Part shown: piece by piece, positions 17,603 through 26,338 of the stretch
Layout of the letters: each line of letters opens with the position of its first letter
Numbering within the stretch: position 1 is the first letter of the stretch
Origin: Prochlorococcus sp. MIT 1307
Lineage (GTDB): Bacteria > Cyanobacteriota > Cyanobacteriia > PCC-6307 > Cyanobiaceae
DNA length: 64,000 nucleotides
Reading direction: 5' to 3'
Assembly: GCF_034092395.1 (NCBI RefSeq)
Contig: NZ_CP139301.1
Location: 744,001 to 808,000 of the forward strand
Notes under the pieces: generated by a model
The model's input: only the letters and a program-made list of their open reading frames with translations
Database searches by the model: none
Told to the model about the DNA's origin: nothing
Position numbers and translations under genes: made by a program

Positions 17603-18793
17603 CTAAAAATGAAAAATCGGGGTATTAATAGGCGAGCATCCTATCCCGCATAACAACTTCTGAGAAGATCGTTACAAACTTGATTCTTTTTAGCTGAGAA
17701 GAGTGCAAATTCAGATCGAATTTTTGCTGTGAATTCAGCTAAGAAAGACTGCTGTTCAATTGAAATTCAATTTCTTTAGAGAAAAAGCCCTTTAGAAAAA
17801 ACTATTAGCCGCTTTCCAGCTAAAGCAATTGATTAAATTAACTCGAGTTAATTTCCAGCAAAAAAATAAATAGCAATAATTAAATTAGGCATGGGAATAA
17901 GCTTAAACCCCTTAAAAGGGTGAGGAGGATTTCCCTCTTCCTTTCATACAAAGGAAGACTATTATTAAAACTTCAACCTAACCTTAAAACACCTAAGCAC
18001 CAGTTTAGGCATAATAAAAAAACTTTTCAAGACTTTTCTTCACTAGAAAGCCAGAGTTTCTAAGTACTGCTAAGACTAGATAGAGTCAATAGTTCTTAAC
18101 TATTGGAATATCTACTTACCTTTAGCAAGAAAGAAAATCTACAAGCTTCTAGTTCATATAAAACAAATATACAATTTAGCTAGCCAGCTAAAAATCTAAA
18201 GCAAGCTATAAAAGCCATAGAATTTTGCAAAGAACGTTCATAGTAAAAAATATCTAAGGATAAGGTGAACTCCATAGCTCTCCAAGCTCGCAATCTAGCC
18301 GTTAAGCATCTTGAAACTTTGTGGACAGCTTGAGATTGCGTTGCTATTCCTTTAATAGCTATAAGAGGCTCCACAATGGAAAGCAATGTAATTGTTGTAC
18401 TGCTTTCGTCTATCTTGCTAACCAGTACGGTAAAAGACTCGAATGAATTCATTAAGTACGGGGGATTTGTTGTCGCAATAGCCTGTTTATGTATAACCTT
18501 TATGTCGGGAAGCTGATCAAGAGAAATACTTGCACTACTTAATTTGAGCTCAACAATTCGAATGGAGGCCTTAAGTTCACCTCCCTATTTGCTAATAGCC
18601 AAGGTAAGAATTTATTTTTTAACCCTAATAACAGGTAAAACTATATTTCCTACAACAAACTACTGAATACTCAGATCAATACCTTTTGTTGACTAGAAAT
18701 AATATTTTGTTCTAAATGGAAATAAACTAGCAAAAGTATTACCAGCTCTAAGCAGTTTAATCATTTATATTATTGAATTTATTTTATTTTCTA
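17603..18793. other. 1.2-kb gene-poor region between MIDLTH copy 2 and the pcb array
   Basis: AT-rich and without a convincing long gene. A 90-codon minus frame (18180-18452) and an opposed 46-codon plus frame (18376-18516) overlap; neither is certain. A CCCTTAAAAGGG palindrome lies near 17911. It may be relic antenna DNA or regulatory; I see no pcb remnant in it. Confidence 0.4.
18376..18516 (+). CDS. Possible two-TM micro-protein (46 aa)
   Basis: ATG at 18376 is preceded by AGAGG, a reasonable ribosome-binding site. The product has two hydrophobic segments (VIVVLLSSILLTS and FVVAIACLCITFM) joined by a short polar loop. Small size and the competing antisense frame keep confidence low. Confidence 0.3.
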   Translation: MESNVIVVLLSSILLTSTVKDSNEFIKYGGFVVAIACLCITFMSGS

Positions 18794-18856
18794 AGATAGC
18801 TTTAATAAAAAAAAGCCCCATCGATAAAGATGAGGCTTTTTTTATTAAAGCTATCT
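18794..18856 (-). terminator. Long palindromic terminator after the first pcb gene
   Basis: A near-perfect inverted repeat of almost 30 bp per arm (AGATAGCTTTAATAAAA... with its complement to 18856) has GCCCCATC/GATGAGGC at the tip around a 6-nt loop. A and T runs flank the GC core, so it can terminate in both directions. It lies 31 nt after the stop codon of the minus-strand pcb gene. Confidence 0.85.
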
Positions 18857-18887
18857 ATTTGAGAGTATTCAAAGTGAAGTAATTAAT

Positions 18888-19967
18888 TCAGCTTTGAGCT
18901 CCGCTAAGTCCAGTTAAGGCCTGGGGAATACGCCTGAAATTAAAGCCCATAGCACGTAATGCATGCCAAAGATGACCTTGAATGTTGAAGAATCCAATCA
19001 TGTAATGGAAATTGACCAAGTATGCACGTGAAGAGTGACCAAACCACGCACTACTTTGAGGGTCAACAGTATCTACCCAGTATGGAGCTATTCCAAACTG
19101 AAGACTTACTGGCTCTCCATAGAACTCTGTTGGATAAACAGTTGTGTTTCCGGCACACCAGAAAGCAACCATAATCCCCATCCAGCCAATTCCTGCCAAA
19201 GACCAAGAAAGAACCGCTTCAGCAGATAACAAGCCAGCACCTTTAGAGGTTGTGTATTCACCTACTTGCTTCGTGAAAATATGGAAAACCGATCCTGCAC
19301 TCATAAAGAATGCTAAGAAAGCGTGACCCATCATTATTTCTTCGAGGCTATCAATAGTTAGGAAGTCAAACTGATGACTCCAAATTACCCCGAAGTCTCC
19401 ATAACCAGGGAATACAGTTCTTACAGCACCAATAGCTGGATCATAGATTCCATGATATCTAGCCCACTCAACAAACATTACGTTGCCAAGAGCTAGGAAA
19501 AGAAGATGATGTCCAAGAATAAAAGTCAGATTATCTGGGTTATCCCATTCCAGTTTGAACCTTTTAGCTTGACGGTGCTCAGGTCTACCTTCAGCAAACA
19601 AGCCTGAACTGTCTTGAGTGTCCTCACTAAATGCTAGGGCGTGCAATAAAGCTGCACTTCCATATACGAGGGAAAAGATGCAATGGAAAATAGCGATTGT
19701 TGCTACACCTACACCTGTCCATACTCCAGCCTCATCAAAACCAAGGCCCATGGAAGCTAAATGCTGGATAAATACCAGCCCCTGGCTTCCCATTGGTACT
19801 GAAGGGTCGTAGCGACCCAACTCCCAAAGGGTAGTTGCCCCAGCACTGAAGGCAATAACTCCTGTATGGCCAACATGCGATGAAATGAATCGGTTAGTCT
19901 TGTTAGTAACCCCAGCATTGCCAACCCACCACCCATAGGTGACGTTTGGGTTTCCATAGGTCTGCAT
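18888..19967 (-). CDS. pcb: Pcb divinyl-chlorophyll a/b antenna protein, copy 1 (divergent)
   Basis: Pcb proteins are six-TM relatives of CP43/IsiA that bind divinyl chlorophylls and feed PSII or PSI. This 359-residue copy starts MQTYGNPNVTYGWWVGN, fixed by the paralogs; a longer frame upstream is not used. It has the family's FKLEWDNPDN and FILGHH, AEAVLSWSLAGIGWMG and GHLWHALRAMGF. It carries an extra loop, EDTQDSSGLFAEGRPEHRQAKR, otherwise seen only in copy 6. It is the most divergent copy: ARYHGIYDP and VFPGYGDFG replace the usual ARIHGIYDP and VNYNLDL. A distinct photosystem partner is possible (inference). Confidence 0.95.
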   Translation of the reverse strand: MQTYGNPNVTYGWWVGNAGVTNKTNRFISSHVGHTGVIAFSAGATTLWELGRYDPSVPMGSQGLVFIQHLASMGLGFDEAGVWTGVGVATIAIFHCIFSLVYGSAALLHALAFSEDTQDSSGLFAEGRPEHRQAKRFKLEWDNPDNLTFILGHHLLFLALGNVMFVEWARYHGIYDPAIGAVRTVFPGYGDFGVIWSHQFDFLTIDSLEEIMMGHAFLAFFMSAGSVFHIFTKQVGEYTTSKGAGLLSAEAVLSWSLAGIGWMGIMVAFWCAGNTTVYPTEFYGEPVSLQFGIAPYWVDTVDPQSSAWFGHSSRAYLVNFHYMIGFFNIQGHLWHALRAMGFNFRRIPQALTGLSGAQS

Positions 19968-19998
19968 GATTTTTAAAAAGGCAAGGCGCAGTCGACCG

Positions 19999-20006
19999 AC
20001 ACTACA
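19999..20006 (-). promoter_or_regulatory. Conserved ACACTACA element upstream of pcb copy 1
   Basis: ACACTACA (minus strand TGTAGTGT) lies 32 nt upstream of the ATG. The same octamer occurs at 32-37 nt before four other pcb genes. The hexamer TAGTGT fits a TAnnnT -10 box; a very short 5'-UTR would follow. Confidence 0.6.
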
Positions 20007-20117
20007 ATGAAATGGAGCGCTGCGGCCAAAGCTTTTTAGTATCCGTAAAGGTATGCGGCATAAGGCTATATATACCTTCAAATAAGAGTTTTCCTTCTTG
20101 TTGCAATTGAACCAGTC

Positions 20118-20213
20118 ATGGCTTCAATTATTCCTTTGAGTGACTGGGATCAGAAGGAATGGTTAGCCTATTTGCGCAGACATGAAGTGTTTTTTTTAAG
20201 TATGAATAAATAG
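20118..20213 (+). CDS. Possible 31-aa micro-ORF
   Basis: ATG at 20118 encodes MASIIPLSDWDQKEWLAYLRR followed by a short hydrophobic end through a run of eight or more Ts. The start looks protein-like. The frame may be a remnant cut short at the T run. Low confidence. Confidence 0.25.
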   Translation: MASIIPLSDWDQKEWLAYLRRHEVFFLSMNK

Positions 20214-20246
20214 ATGCTTTAGAAGTTTCTGAAAGTTAAAAAAAAA

Positions 20247-20267
20247 GCCCCGTCTGAAAGACGAGGC
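20247..20267 (-). terminator. Terminator after pcb copy 2
   Basis: The hairpin is GCCCCGTC / GACGAGGC with loop TGAAA. On the minus strand it is followed by a T run (the A run at 20238-20246). It lies 58 nt past the stop codon. Confidence 0.85.
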
Positions 20268-20324
20268 TTTGATGACTTTAGAAAGTGAGACTCTTTTTAC
20301 TAGCCAATGGAGAATCTCAAATCT

Positions 20325-21413
20325 TCAGCTATCAATGGTAATGAGGTCTGATTTCTTCTGATTCCCAATAGCCCCAGGAACCTTCTTAAAGTCAAAGCCC
20401 AAGGCACGGAGTGCATGGAAGAAATGACCTTGTAGATAAAAGAAGCCTAGGTAATAATGAGAGTTGGACAAAGCAGCACGTGTACTGTGACCAAAGAAAG
20501 CTGTGCTTTCAGATAGATCTCCAGTATCTAGCCAATAAGGTCCAACATTAAATTGGAATTGCAATGGTTCCCCATACCATTCGATTGGATAAACAGTCGT
20601 GTTTGTTGCAGCCCAGAAAGCAGCAACAATTGCCATCCAGCCAATACCAGCTAGTGACCATGAGAGAACTGCCTCAGCCGAAAGAAGTTCAGCACCTTTA
20701 AATTTGCTGAACACACCAAGACGTTTGTTTTCCCAAGGAGTTGAACCAGCAATAATGTGGAAGGCACCACCAGTAATTTCAGCGAAACCTAAGAATGCAT
20801 GGCCTCCCATGACATCCTCAAGGCTATCAATTTGAATAAAATCAAACTGACGTTGCCATATCATTGACAAATCAAGGTTGTAATTAACCTGACGTACTGC
20901 TGAAACAGCTGGGTCATAAATTCCGTGGATTCTGGCCCATTCAACAAACCAGACACAGGCGACACCAAAGAAGAGTAAATGGTGGCCAAGAATGAAAGTC
21001 TGATTATCAGGATTTTTCCATTCCAGCTTGAACTTTCTGGCTTGTATTACTGGACTGTCCTGAATATCCTCTTCAAAAAGAACAGCATGCAATAGAGCCC
21101 CACCTCCATAAACCATGGAGAAAACGAGATGAAGTATGGCGATTGATGCAACACCAACCCCTGTCCATACTCCAGCCTCATCAAACCCAATACCAATAGA
21201 GGCTAAATGAGCAAGAAATAGCGAGCTCTGATGCCCCATAGGCACTGAGGGGTCATAGCGAGCAAACTCCCAAAGGGTGCTCCCACCAGCCGCTAGGCAA
21301 ATCAATCCAGTGTGTCCTACATGAGAGGAGATGAATCGGCCTGAGCGGTTGGTGACCACAGAATTACCAGCCCACCACCCATAGGTGACATCTGGATTTC
21401 CATAGGTCTGCAT
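20325..21413 (-). CDS. pcb: Pcb antenna protein, copy 2
   Basis: A 362-residue Pcb starting MQTYGNPDVTYGWWAGN, with the short lumenal loop (EEDIQDSPVIQARKFKLEW) and the standard VNYNLDLSMIWQRQFDF. A unique insert, AGSTPWENKRLGVFSKFKG, replaces the usual TKQIGEYTKFKG in the loop before TM5. The C-terminal extension GAIGNQKKSDLITIDS is also its own. Chlorophyll-binding His residues in HVGHTGL, GHHLLFF, GHAFLGF and GHFFHALRALGF are kept. It has its own leader and terminator. Confidence 0.95.
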   Translation of the reverse strand: MQTYGNPDVTYGWWAGNSVVTNRSGRFISSHVGHTGLICLAAGGSTLWEFARYDPSVPMGHQSSLFLAHLASIGIGFDEAGVWTGVGVASIAILHLVFSMVYGGGALLHAVLFEEDIQDSPVIQARKFKLEWKNPDNQTFILGHHLLFFGVACVWFVEWARIHGIYDPAVSAVRQVNYNLDLSMIWQRQFDFIQIDSLEDVMGGHAFLGFAEITGGAFHIIAGSTPWENKRLGVFSKFKGAELLSAEAVLSWSLAGIGWMAIVAAFWAATNTTVYPIEWYGEPLQFQFNVGPYWLDTGDLSESTAFFGHSTRAALSNSHYYLGFFYLQGHFFHALRALGFDFKKVPGAIGNQKKSDLITIDS

Positions 21414-21446
21414 AATTAAGAGTCAAAATTAATCAATACGCTACGA

Positions 21447-21532
21447 ACACTACAATCTGCTCAATTCATATGCGCGGAATAGTTAAAGGTCTTGATTTAT
21501 TGAATTGGTTATTTTCTTCAAAATCAGAAAAA
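21447..21532 (-). promoter_or_regulatory. pcb leader block upstream of copy 2
   Basis: It contains ACACTACA at 21447-21454 (34 nt before the ATG), then AATTCATATGCGCGGAATAG and AGGTCTTGATTTATTGAATT, shared nearly base for base with the leaders of copies 3, 4 and 5. Promoter function is inferred from conservation and fixed spacing. Confidence 0.7.
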
Positions 21533-21798
21533 TCGAGGTCTTTTGGAAGAGCTGCTTTCTGCCTAGAGGTGTGAAGCAAAAGGCTTCACACCATGGAAAA
21601 AGACTGCGGCGTAATGGATTTAGTCTCATTCGCCATTGCTTCTATATGAATTGAGGTTTGTAAAGCAATCGCAAAATCTTTATTGCAGCTTCTTCTTGAG
21701 AAACTTCGACAATTCTGTTTTTTTTAATTGATCGAGCATGAAAGTCCTCTCAAAGCATCCATTCAACATGCTTGATTGATTGATCGAGTAAAAGCATT

Positions 21799-21838
21799 GC
21801 AATTAAAAACCCCGCCATTAAGACGGGGTTTTTAATTG
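21799..21838 (-). terminator. Terminator after pcb copy 3
   Basis: A 16-bp palindrome GCAATTAAAAACCCCG with its complement, around a short AT-rich tip, ends 41 nt past the stop codon of copy 3 on the minus strand. A/T runs on both sides allow bidirectional use. Confidence 0.85.
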
Positions 21839-21878
21839 CATCAAGTAGCTCTATGAATGAGTTCCTAAAAGAGGATTC

Positions 21879-22931
21879 TCAATTCTTTAGTGCTGCTGGT
21901 CTTCCATGAGGACCAAATTGAACATCTGAGAGACGCTTGAAGTCAAAGCCCATAGCACGAAGTGCATGGAAAAGGTGACCTTGGATATAGAAGAATCCAA
22001 TGATGTAGTGGAAGTTAGCCAAGTAGCAACGAACAGTGCGAACACCCTCTGGCAAGTCAACAGTGTCGTACCAACCTGGAGCAAGACCAAAATCTAATCT
22101 CAAAGGTTCTCCATACCATTCGACTGGATAGACGGTGGTGTTTGTTGCAGACCAGAAGGCCGCAATAATTGCCATCCAACCAATTCCTGCAAGTGACCAG
22201 GAAAGAATTGCTTCTGCAGAAAGCAAACCAGCACCTTTGAACTTGGTGTATTCACCAATTTGCTTGGTTGCAATGTGGAAAGCACCACCACCTATCTCAA
22301 AGAAAGCCAAAAATGCATGACCTCCCATGACATCTTCAAGGCTGTCAATTTCAATGAAATCAAATTGATGATTCCAGATTTGGGTTAAATCAAGGTTGTA
22401 ATTAACTTGACGAACCGCTCCAATTGCTGGGTCATAGATTCCATGAATCCTGGCCCATTCAACAAACCAGATACAAGCAACACCAAAGAAGATCAAATGG
22501 TGGCCAAGGATGAAAGTCTGATTGTCGGGGTTGTCCCATTCCAATTTGAACTTTTTAGCTTGAATAACGTTGCTTTGTTGGATGTCCGCATCAAACACAA
22601 CAGCGTGGATAAGGCCACCAGCTCCATAGACCATGGAGAGGATCAGATGGAGAATTCCTATTGTGACAACACCAGCTCCTGTCCAGGCTCCAGCTTCGTC
22701 GAATCCAATACCGATAGACGCCAAATGCGAAAGACTTATCGCGGTCTGATGCCCCATTGGCACTGAGGAGTCATAGCGAGCAAGCTCCCAAAGGGTGTTT
22801 GCACCAGCCGCAAAAGCGATCAATCCTGTATGCGCAGCATGCGAGGCAATGAATCGGCCTGAGCGGTTAGTGACCATTGAATTACCAGCCCACCAGCCAT
22901 AGGTGACATCTGGATTTCCATAGGTCTGCAT
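21879..22931 (-). CDS. pcb: Pcb antenna protein, copy 3
   Basis: A 350-residue Pcb with MQTYGNPDVTYGWWAGN, GAWTGAGVVTIGILHLILSMVYGAG, DADIQQSNVIQAKKFKLEW, TKQIGEYTKFKGAGLL and GHLFHALRAMGFDFKRL. Its N-terminal two-thirds is almost identical to copy 4 at the DNA level (for example 22404-22690 against 23875-24160), which points to recent duplication or gene conversion. The C-terminal third diverges (APGWYDTVDLPEGVRTVRCYL). The usual GHSSR or GHTTR before TM6 is replaced by VRTVR here. Confidence 0.95.
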   Translation of the reverse strand: MQTYGNPDVTYGWWAGNSMVTNRSGRFIASHAAHTGLIAFAAGANTLWELARYDSSVPMGHQTAISLSHLASIGIGFDEAGAWTGAGVVTIGILHLILSMVYGAGGLIHAVVFDADIQQSNVIQAKKFKLEWDNPDNQTFILGHHLIFFGVACIWFVEWARIHGIYDPAIGAVRQVNYNLDLTQIWNHQFDFIEIDSLEDVMGGHAFLAFFEIGGGAFHIATKQIGEYTKFKGAGLLSAEAILSWSLAGIGWMAIIAAFWSATNTTVYPVEWYGEPLRLDFGLAPGWYDTVDLPEGVRTVRCYLANFHYIIGFFYIQGHLFHALRAMGFDFKRLSDVQFGPHGRPAALKN

Positions 22932-23041
22932 GATTTAAGAGTGCAGGCGTTAATACCTGCGCACACTACAATCTGGTCAATTCATATGCGCGGAATAGTT
23001 AAAGGTCTTGATTTATTGAATTGGTTATTTTCTTCAAATCA
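22932..23041 (-). promoter_or_regulatory. pcb leader block upstream of copy 3
   Basis: About 110 bp almost identical to 25931-26041. It includes a small hairpin GCAGG-CGTTAATA-CCTGC just before the start codon, ACACTACA at 22963-22970, and the AATTCATATGCGCGGAATAG and AGGTCTTGATTTATTGAATT blocks. Confidence 0.75.
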
Positions 23042-23317
23042 CAAAAAAACTTTTTTTTTGGGGCCAAATCCAAAATCCTCTATCCAAAAGGGAAATACCT
23101 GTAGTGCTTCAAAATGACTGCAGTGCAATCAATTTCAGGCCTTCATCACATTTTTTTCTTATAAGCCAAAAAAAATGATATAAAAATCTTAATTTCAAGC
23201 ACTTCTAGCCTCAATTTCAATAATTGGTTTTAATTCAAAGCCCAGCCAAGAATTGCGTGAGCAAATTCAAGTGGAATTTTGAACAAATCGTTTAAAAAGC
23301 CTAGTTGCAAAAAAAAA

Positions 23318-23338
23318 GCCCCGTCATATTGACGAGGC
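23318..23338 (-). terminator. Terminator after pcb copy 4
   Basis: Hairpin GCCCCGTC / GACGAGGC with loop ATATT and A/T runs on both sides. The stem is the same as the one after copy 2, indicating that the unit was copied together with its terminator. Confidence 0.85.
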
Positions 23339-23364
23339 TTTTTTGAACTAAGCAAGAATTAAAC

Positions 23365-24402
23365 TCAAGAAGCTACAGCAAATCTATTGCTAATTTCCTT
23401 GAAATTAAAGCCCATAGAGCGCAATGCATGCCATAGATGTCCTTGGATTGCCCAGAAACCAACTATGTAGTGGAAGTTGACCAAATAACAACGTGAAGAA
23501 TGTCCAAAAGGTGCGATACCAGTTAGGTCAACAGAGTCAACCCAACCTGGAGCAATAACAAACTTTTGAATTAATGGTTCCCCATACCACTCAATTGGAT
23601 AAACAGTGGTGTTTTGTGCTGCCCAGAAAGCAACCACAATTGCCATCCAACCAATTCCTGCAAGTGACCAGGAAAGAATTGCTTCTGCAGAAAGCAAACC
23701 AGCACCTTTGAACTTTGTGTATTCACCAATTTGTTTAGTGCAAATGTGGAAAACACCGCCTCCCATCTCAAAGAATGCCAAGAAGGCATGACCCCCCATA
23801 ACATCCTCAAGGCTGTCAATGGAAAGGAAATCAAACTGATGCCCCCATATCGCAGTTAAATCGAGGTTGTAATTAACTTGACGAACCGCTCCAATTGCTG
23901 GGTCATAGATTCCATGAATCCTGGCCCATTCAACAAACCAGATACAAGCAACACCAAAGAAGAGCAAATGGTGACCAAGGATGAAAGTCTGATTATCTGG
24001 ATTGTCCCATTCCAATTTGAACTTTTTAGCTTGAATAACGTTGCTTTGTTGGATGTCCCCATCAAACACAACAGCGTGCATAAGGCCACCAGCTCCATAG
24101 ACCATGGAGAGGATCAGATGGAGAATTCCTATTGTGACAACACCAGCTCCTGTCCAGGCTCCAGCTTCGTCGAATCCAATACCGATAGACGCCAAATGCG
24201 GGAGATGAATCATTGCTTGATGCCCCATATTCACTGAGGGGTCATAGCGAGCAAACTCCCAAAGGGTGTTTGCACCAGCCGCAAAAGCGATCAATCCTGT
24301 ATGCGCAGCATGCGAGGCAATGAATCGGCCTGAACGGTTGGTGACCATTGAGTTACCAGCCCACCACCCATAGGTGACAGATGGATTTCCATAGGTCTGC
24401 AT
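23365..24402 (-). CDS. pcb: Pcb antenna protein, copy 4
   Basis: A 345-residue Pcb, the shortest copy. It shares with copy 3 the stretch from SMVTNRSGRFIASHAAHTGL to the middle of the protein. Distinct parts are VNMGHQAMIHLPHLASIGIG after TM1, AIWGHQFDFLSIDSLEDVMGG, and a C-terminal third (VIAPGWVDSVDLTGIAPFGHSSRCYLV) that is closer to copies 1 and 6. It ends GFNFKEISNRFAVAS. The mosaic pattern of similarity suggests recombination between copies. Confidence 0.95.
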   Translation of the reverse strand: MQTYGNPSVTYGWWAGNSMVTNRSGRFIASHAAHTGLIAFAAGANTLWEFARYDPSVNMGHQAMIHLPHLASIGIGFDEAGAWTGAGVVTIGILHLILSMVYGAGGLMHAVVFDGDIQQSNVIQAKKFKLEWDNPDNQTFILGHHLLFFGVACIWFVEWARIHGIYDPAIGAVRQVNYNLDLTAIWGHQFDFLSIDSLEDVMGGHAFLAFFEMGGGVFHICTKQIGEYTKFKGAGLLSAEAILSWSLAGIGWMAIVVAFWAAQNTTVYPIEWYGEPLIQKFVIAPGWVDSVDLTGIAPFGHSSRCYLVNFHYIVGFWAIQGHLWHALRSMGFNFKEISNRFAVAS

Positions 24403-24433
24403 AATTAAGAGTAAAAAGCTATCAATCGGGTGG

Positions 24434-24500
24434 AACCTTACAAGAGGCTCAATTCATATGCTTGGAATAGTTAAAGGTCTTGATTTATTGAATTACTTAT
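24434..24500 (-). promoter_or_regulatory. pcb leader block upstream of copy 4 (variant)
   Basis: It keeps AATTCATATG and GGAATAGTTAAAGGTCTTG, but the ACACTACA octamer is changed to ACCTTACA at 24435-24442, at the usual distance. The base change in the putative -10 region might alter promoter strength (inference). Confidence 0.6.
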
Positions 24501-24760
24501 CTCCTTGTACCTTTTCTAAAAAATGAGTTGATTCTGATCAAAACCGGACAACCTCCTGTTCCTGTAGCACTTAAAAAACAAGATCAGCATAAACAAAAAT
24601 TATTTGGCAACTTTTTCCAAAATCATTGGTCAAAATCTTATTTTCTAATAGCTGACCTGGTTCGGAAGGATTGCTGGTCCCAAATAAATAAACATATTCT
24701 TCCAAATCAGAATTCATTTAGAGAAAGATCAATTGAAGCCTCAAATAGAAAAAATAAAAA

Positions 24761-24785
24761 AAGCCTCGCCTAAATGGCGAGGCTT
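24761..24785 (-). terminator. Terminator after pcb copy 5
   Basis: A perfect 10-bp stem AAGCCTCGCC / GGCGAGGCTT with loop TAAAT. The A run at 24750-24762 gives a T run on the minus strand. Confidence 0.9.
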
Positions 24786-24859
24786 GGAATAAAGGTTGGA
24801 AGGGTCGAACTACAAAGTGGAGAAATTAAACCTCTTCACAAACCATTCAAATAAAAAGA

Positions 24860-25930
24860 TCAAGCTGCAGCTTCACCTTTCCTTTTCACTTCAGCCACAT
24901 TTGCCAATCCTTCAGGAATTCTCTTGAAGTCAAAGCCCATTGCGCGAAGTGCATGCCATAGATGTCCTTGTAGGTTAAAGAATCCAATTCCATAGTGAAC
25001 ATTCACTAAAGCATCGCGTGTTGTATGGCCAAAGAAAGCTGTGCAATCAGAAGTATCAGCAGTATCTATCCAATAAGGAGCAACACTAAACTGAATTTGA
25101 AGTGGTTCACCGAACCATTCAATTGGATAAACAGTCGTGTTTGTTGCAGCCCAGAAAGCAGCAACAATTGCCATCCAGCCAATACCGGCTAATGACCAAG
25201 AAAGAATTGCTTCAGCGGAAAGAACCTTAGATCCCTTGAATTCGGTGTATTCACCAATTTGCTTGGTTGCAATGTGAAAAGCACCACCACCTATCTCAAA
25301 GAAAGCCAAAAATGCATGACCTCCCATGACATCTTCAAGATTGTCGATAGCAATGAAATCAAATTGATGATTCCAGATTTGGGTTAAATCAAGGTTGTAA
25401 TTAACTTGACGAACCGCTCCAATTGCTGGGTCATAGATTCCATGAATCCTGGCCCATTCAACAAACCAGATACAAGCAACACCAAAGAAGATCAAATGGT
25501 GACCAAGGATGAAAGTCTGATTGTCGGGGTTGTCCCATTCCAATTTGAACTTTCTGGCCTGAATAACTTCACTTTGCTGCATGTCCTCATCGAAAAGGAC
25601 CGCATGCAATAGACCACCAGCTGCATAGACCATGGAAAGGATCAAGTGCAGGATTGCGATCGTGACAACGCCAGCACCTGTCCAGGCTCCAGCTTCGTCA
25701 AACCCAATACCGATAGTTGCCAGATGGGAGAGGAAAAGCGAACTTTGATGCCCCATAGAAATTGAGGGATCAAACTTTGCAAGCTCAACAAGAGTCGTTG
25801 CACCAGCCGCAAAAGCGATCATTCCTGTATGAGCAGCATGCGCGGCAATGAATCGGCCTGAGCGGTTAGTGACCATTGAGTTACCAGCCCAGAACCCGTA
25901 GGTCACATCTGGATTTCCATAGGTCTGCAT
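24860..25930 (-). CDS. pcb: Pcb antenna protein, copy 5
   Basis: A 356-residue Pcb starting MQTYGNPDVTYGFWAGN (Phe for the usual Trp). It has GATTLVELAKFDPSISMGHQ in the first loop, EDMQQSEVIQARKFKLEW, TKQIGEYTEFKGSKVLSAEA, and APYWIDTADTSDCTAFFGHTTRDAL close to copy 2. The tail NVAEVKRKGEAAA is its own. The promoter region is nearly identical to that of copy 3 although the C-terminal third resembles copy 2, another sign of reshuffling. Confidence 0.95.
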   Translation of the reverse strand: MQTYGNPDVTYGFWAGNSMVTNRSGRFIAAHAAHTGMIAFAAGATTLVELAKFDPSISMGHQSSLFLSHLATIGIGFDEAGAWTGAGVVTIAILHLILSMVYAAGGLLHAVLFDEDMQQSEVIQARKFKLEWDNPDNQTFILGHHLIFFGVACIWFVEWARIHGIYDPAIGAVRQVNYNLDLTQIWNHQFDFIAIDNLEDVMGGHAFLAFFEIGGGAFHIATKQIGEYTEFKGSKVLSAEAILSWSLAGIGWMAIVAAFWAATNTTVYPIEWFGEPLQIQFSVAPYWIDTADTSDCTAFFGHTTRDALVNVHYGIGFFNLQGHLWHALRAMGFDFKRIPEGLANVAEVKRKGEAAA

Positions 25931-26041
25931 GATTTAAGAGTGCAGGCGTTAATACCTGCGCACACTACAATCTGGTGAATTCATATGTGCGGAATAGTTA
26001 GAGGTCTTGATTTATTGAATTGGTTATTTTCTTCAAATCAC
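25931..26041 (-). promoter_or_regulatory. pcb leader block upstream of copy 5
   Basis: Nearly identical to 22932-23041; only a handful of substitutions are visible (for example GTGCGG for GCGCGG, GTTAGAGG for GTTAAAGG). ACACTACA lies at 25962-25969, 32 nt before the ATG. Confidence 0.75.
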
Positions 26042-26239
26042 AAAAAACGAGGTCTACTTCCCAATTCCTGCAGTCAATTTGAGCAGTGCGCATAAAAACA
26101 ATTCTGAATCAGAAAATCGAATGCTGAAATTCTTCTGCAAGCCGTTTTGATGCTCAAGATTGTATGACTTCACTTGGATCTCAGCAGAGGAAGGCCTTAG
26201 CAAGGCTGAGTTAAATCTACAGAAGATTCTGTTTTAATC

Positions 26240-26292
26240 AGTTTTCAAGATGCAACAGAGAACCCCGTCCTGTTGCGCTTTTCGTTTATAAG
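26240..26292 (+). promoter_or_regulatory. Promoter region of MIDLTH copy 3
   Basis: AGTTTTCAAGATGCAACAGA at 26240-26259 and TATAAG at 26287-26292 match the copy-1 upstream region with exactly the same spacing to the ATG. The GCAACAG here can pair with CTGTTGC at 26273-26279. Confidence 0.7.
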
Positions 26293-26338
26293 TACCTCAC
26301 TATCACAAAAATGGGCTATCAAACGCCCCCCTTTATTG

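Noticed and set aside
18180-18452. 90-codon minus-strand frame in the gene-poor region
   Set aside because: No recognisable motif and opposed by an equally plausible small plus-strand frame; left as undecided.
22407-24237. Two similar 119-codon plus-strand frames inside pcb copies 3 and 4
   Set aside because: They are antisense shadows; their likeness only reflects near-identity of the pcb coding DNA.
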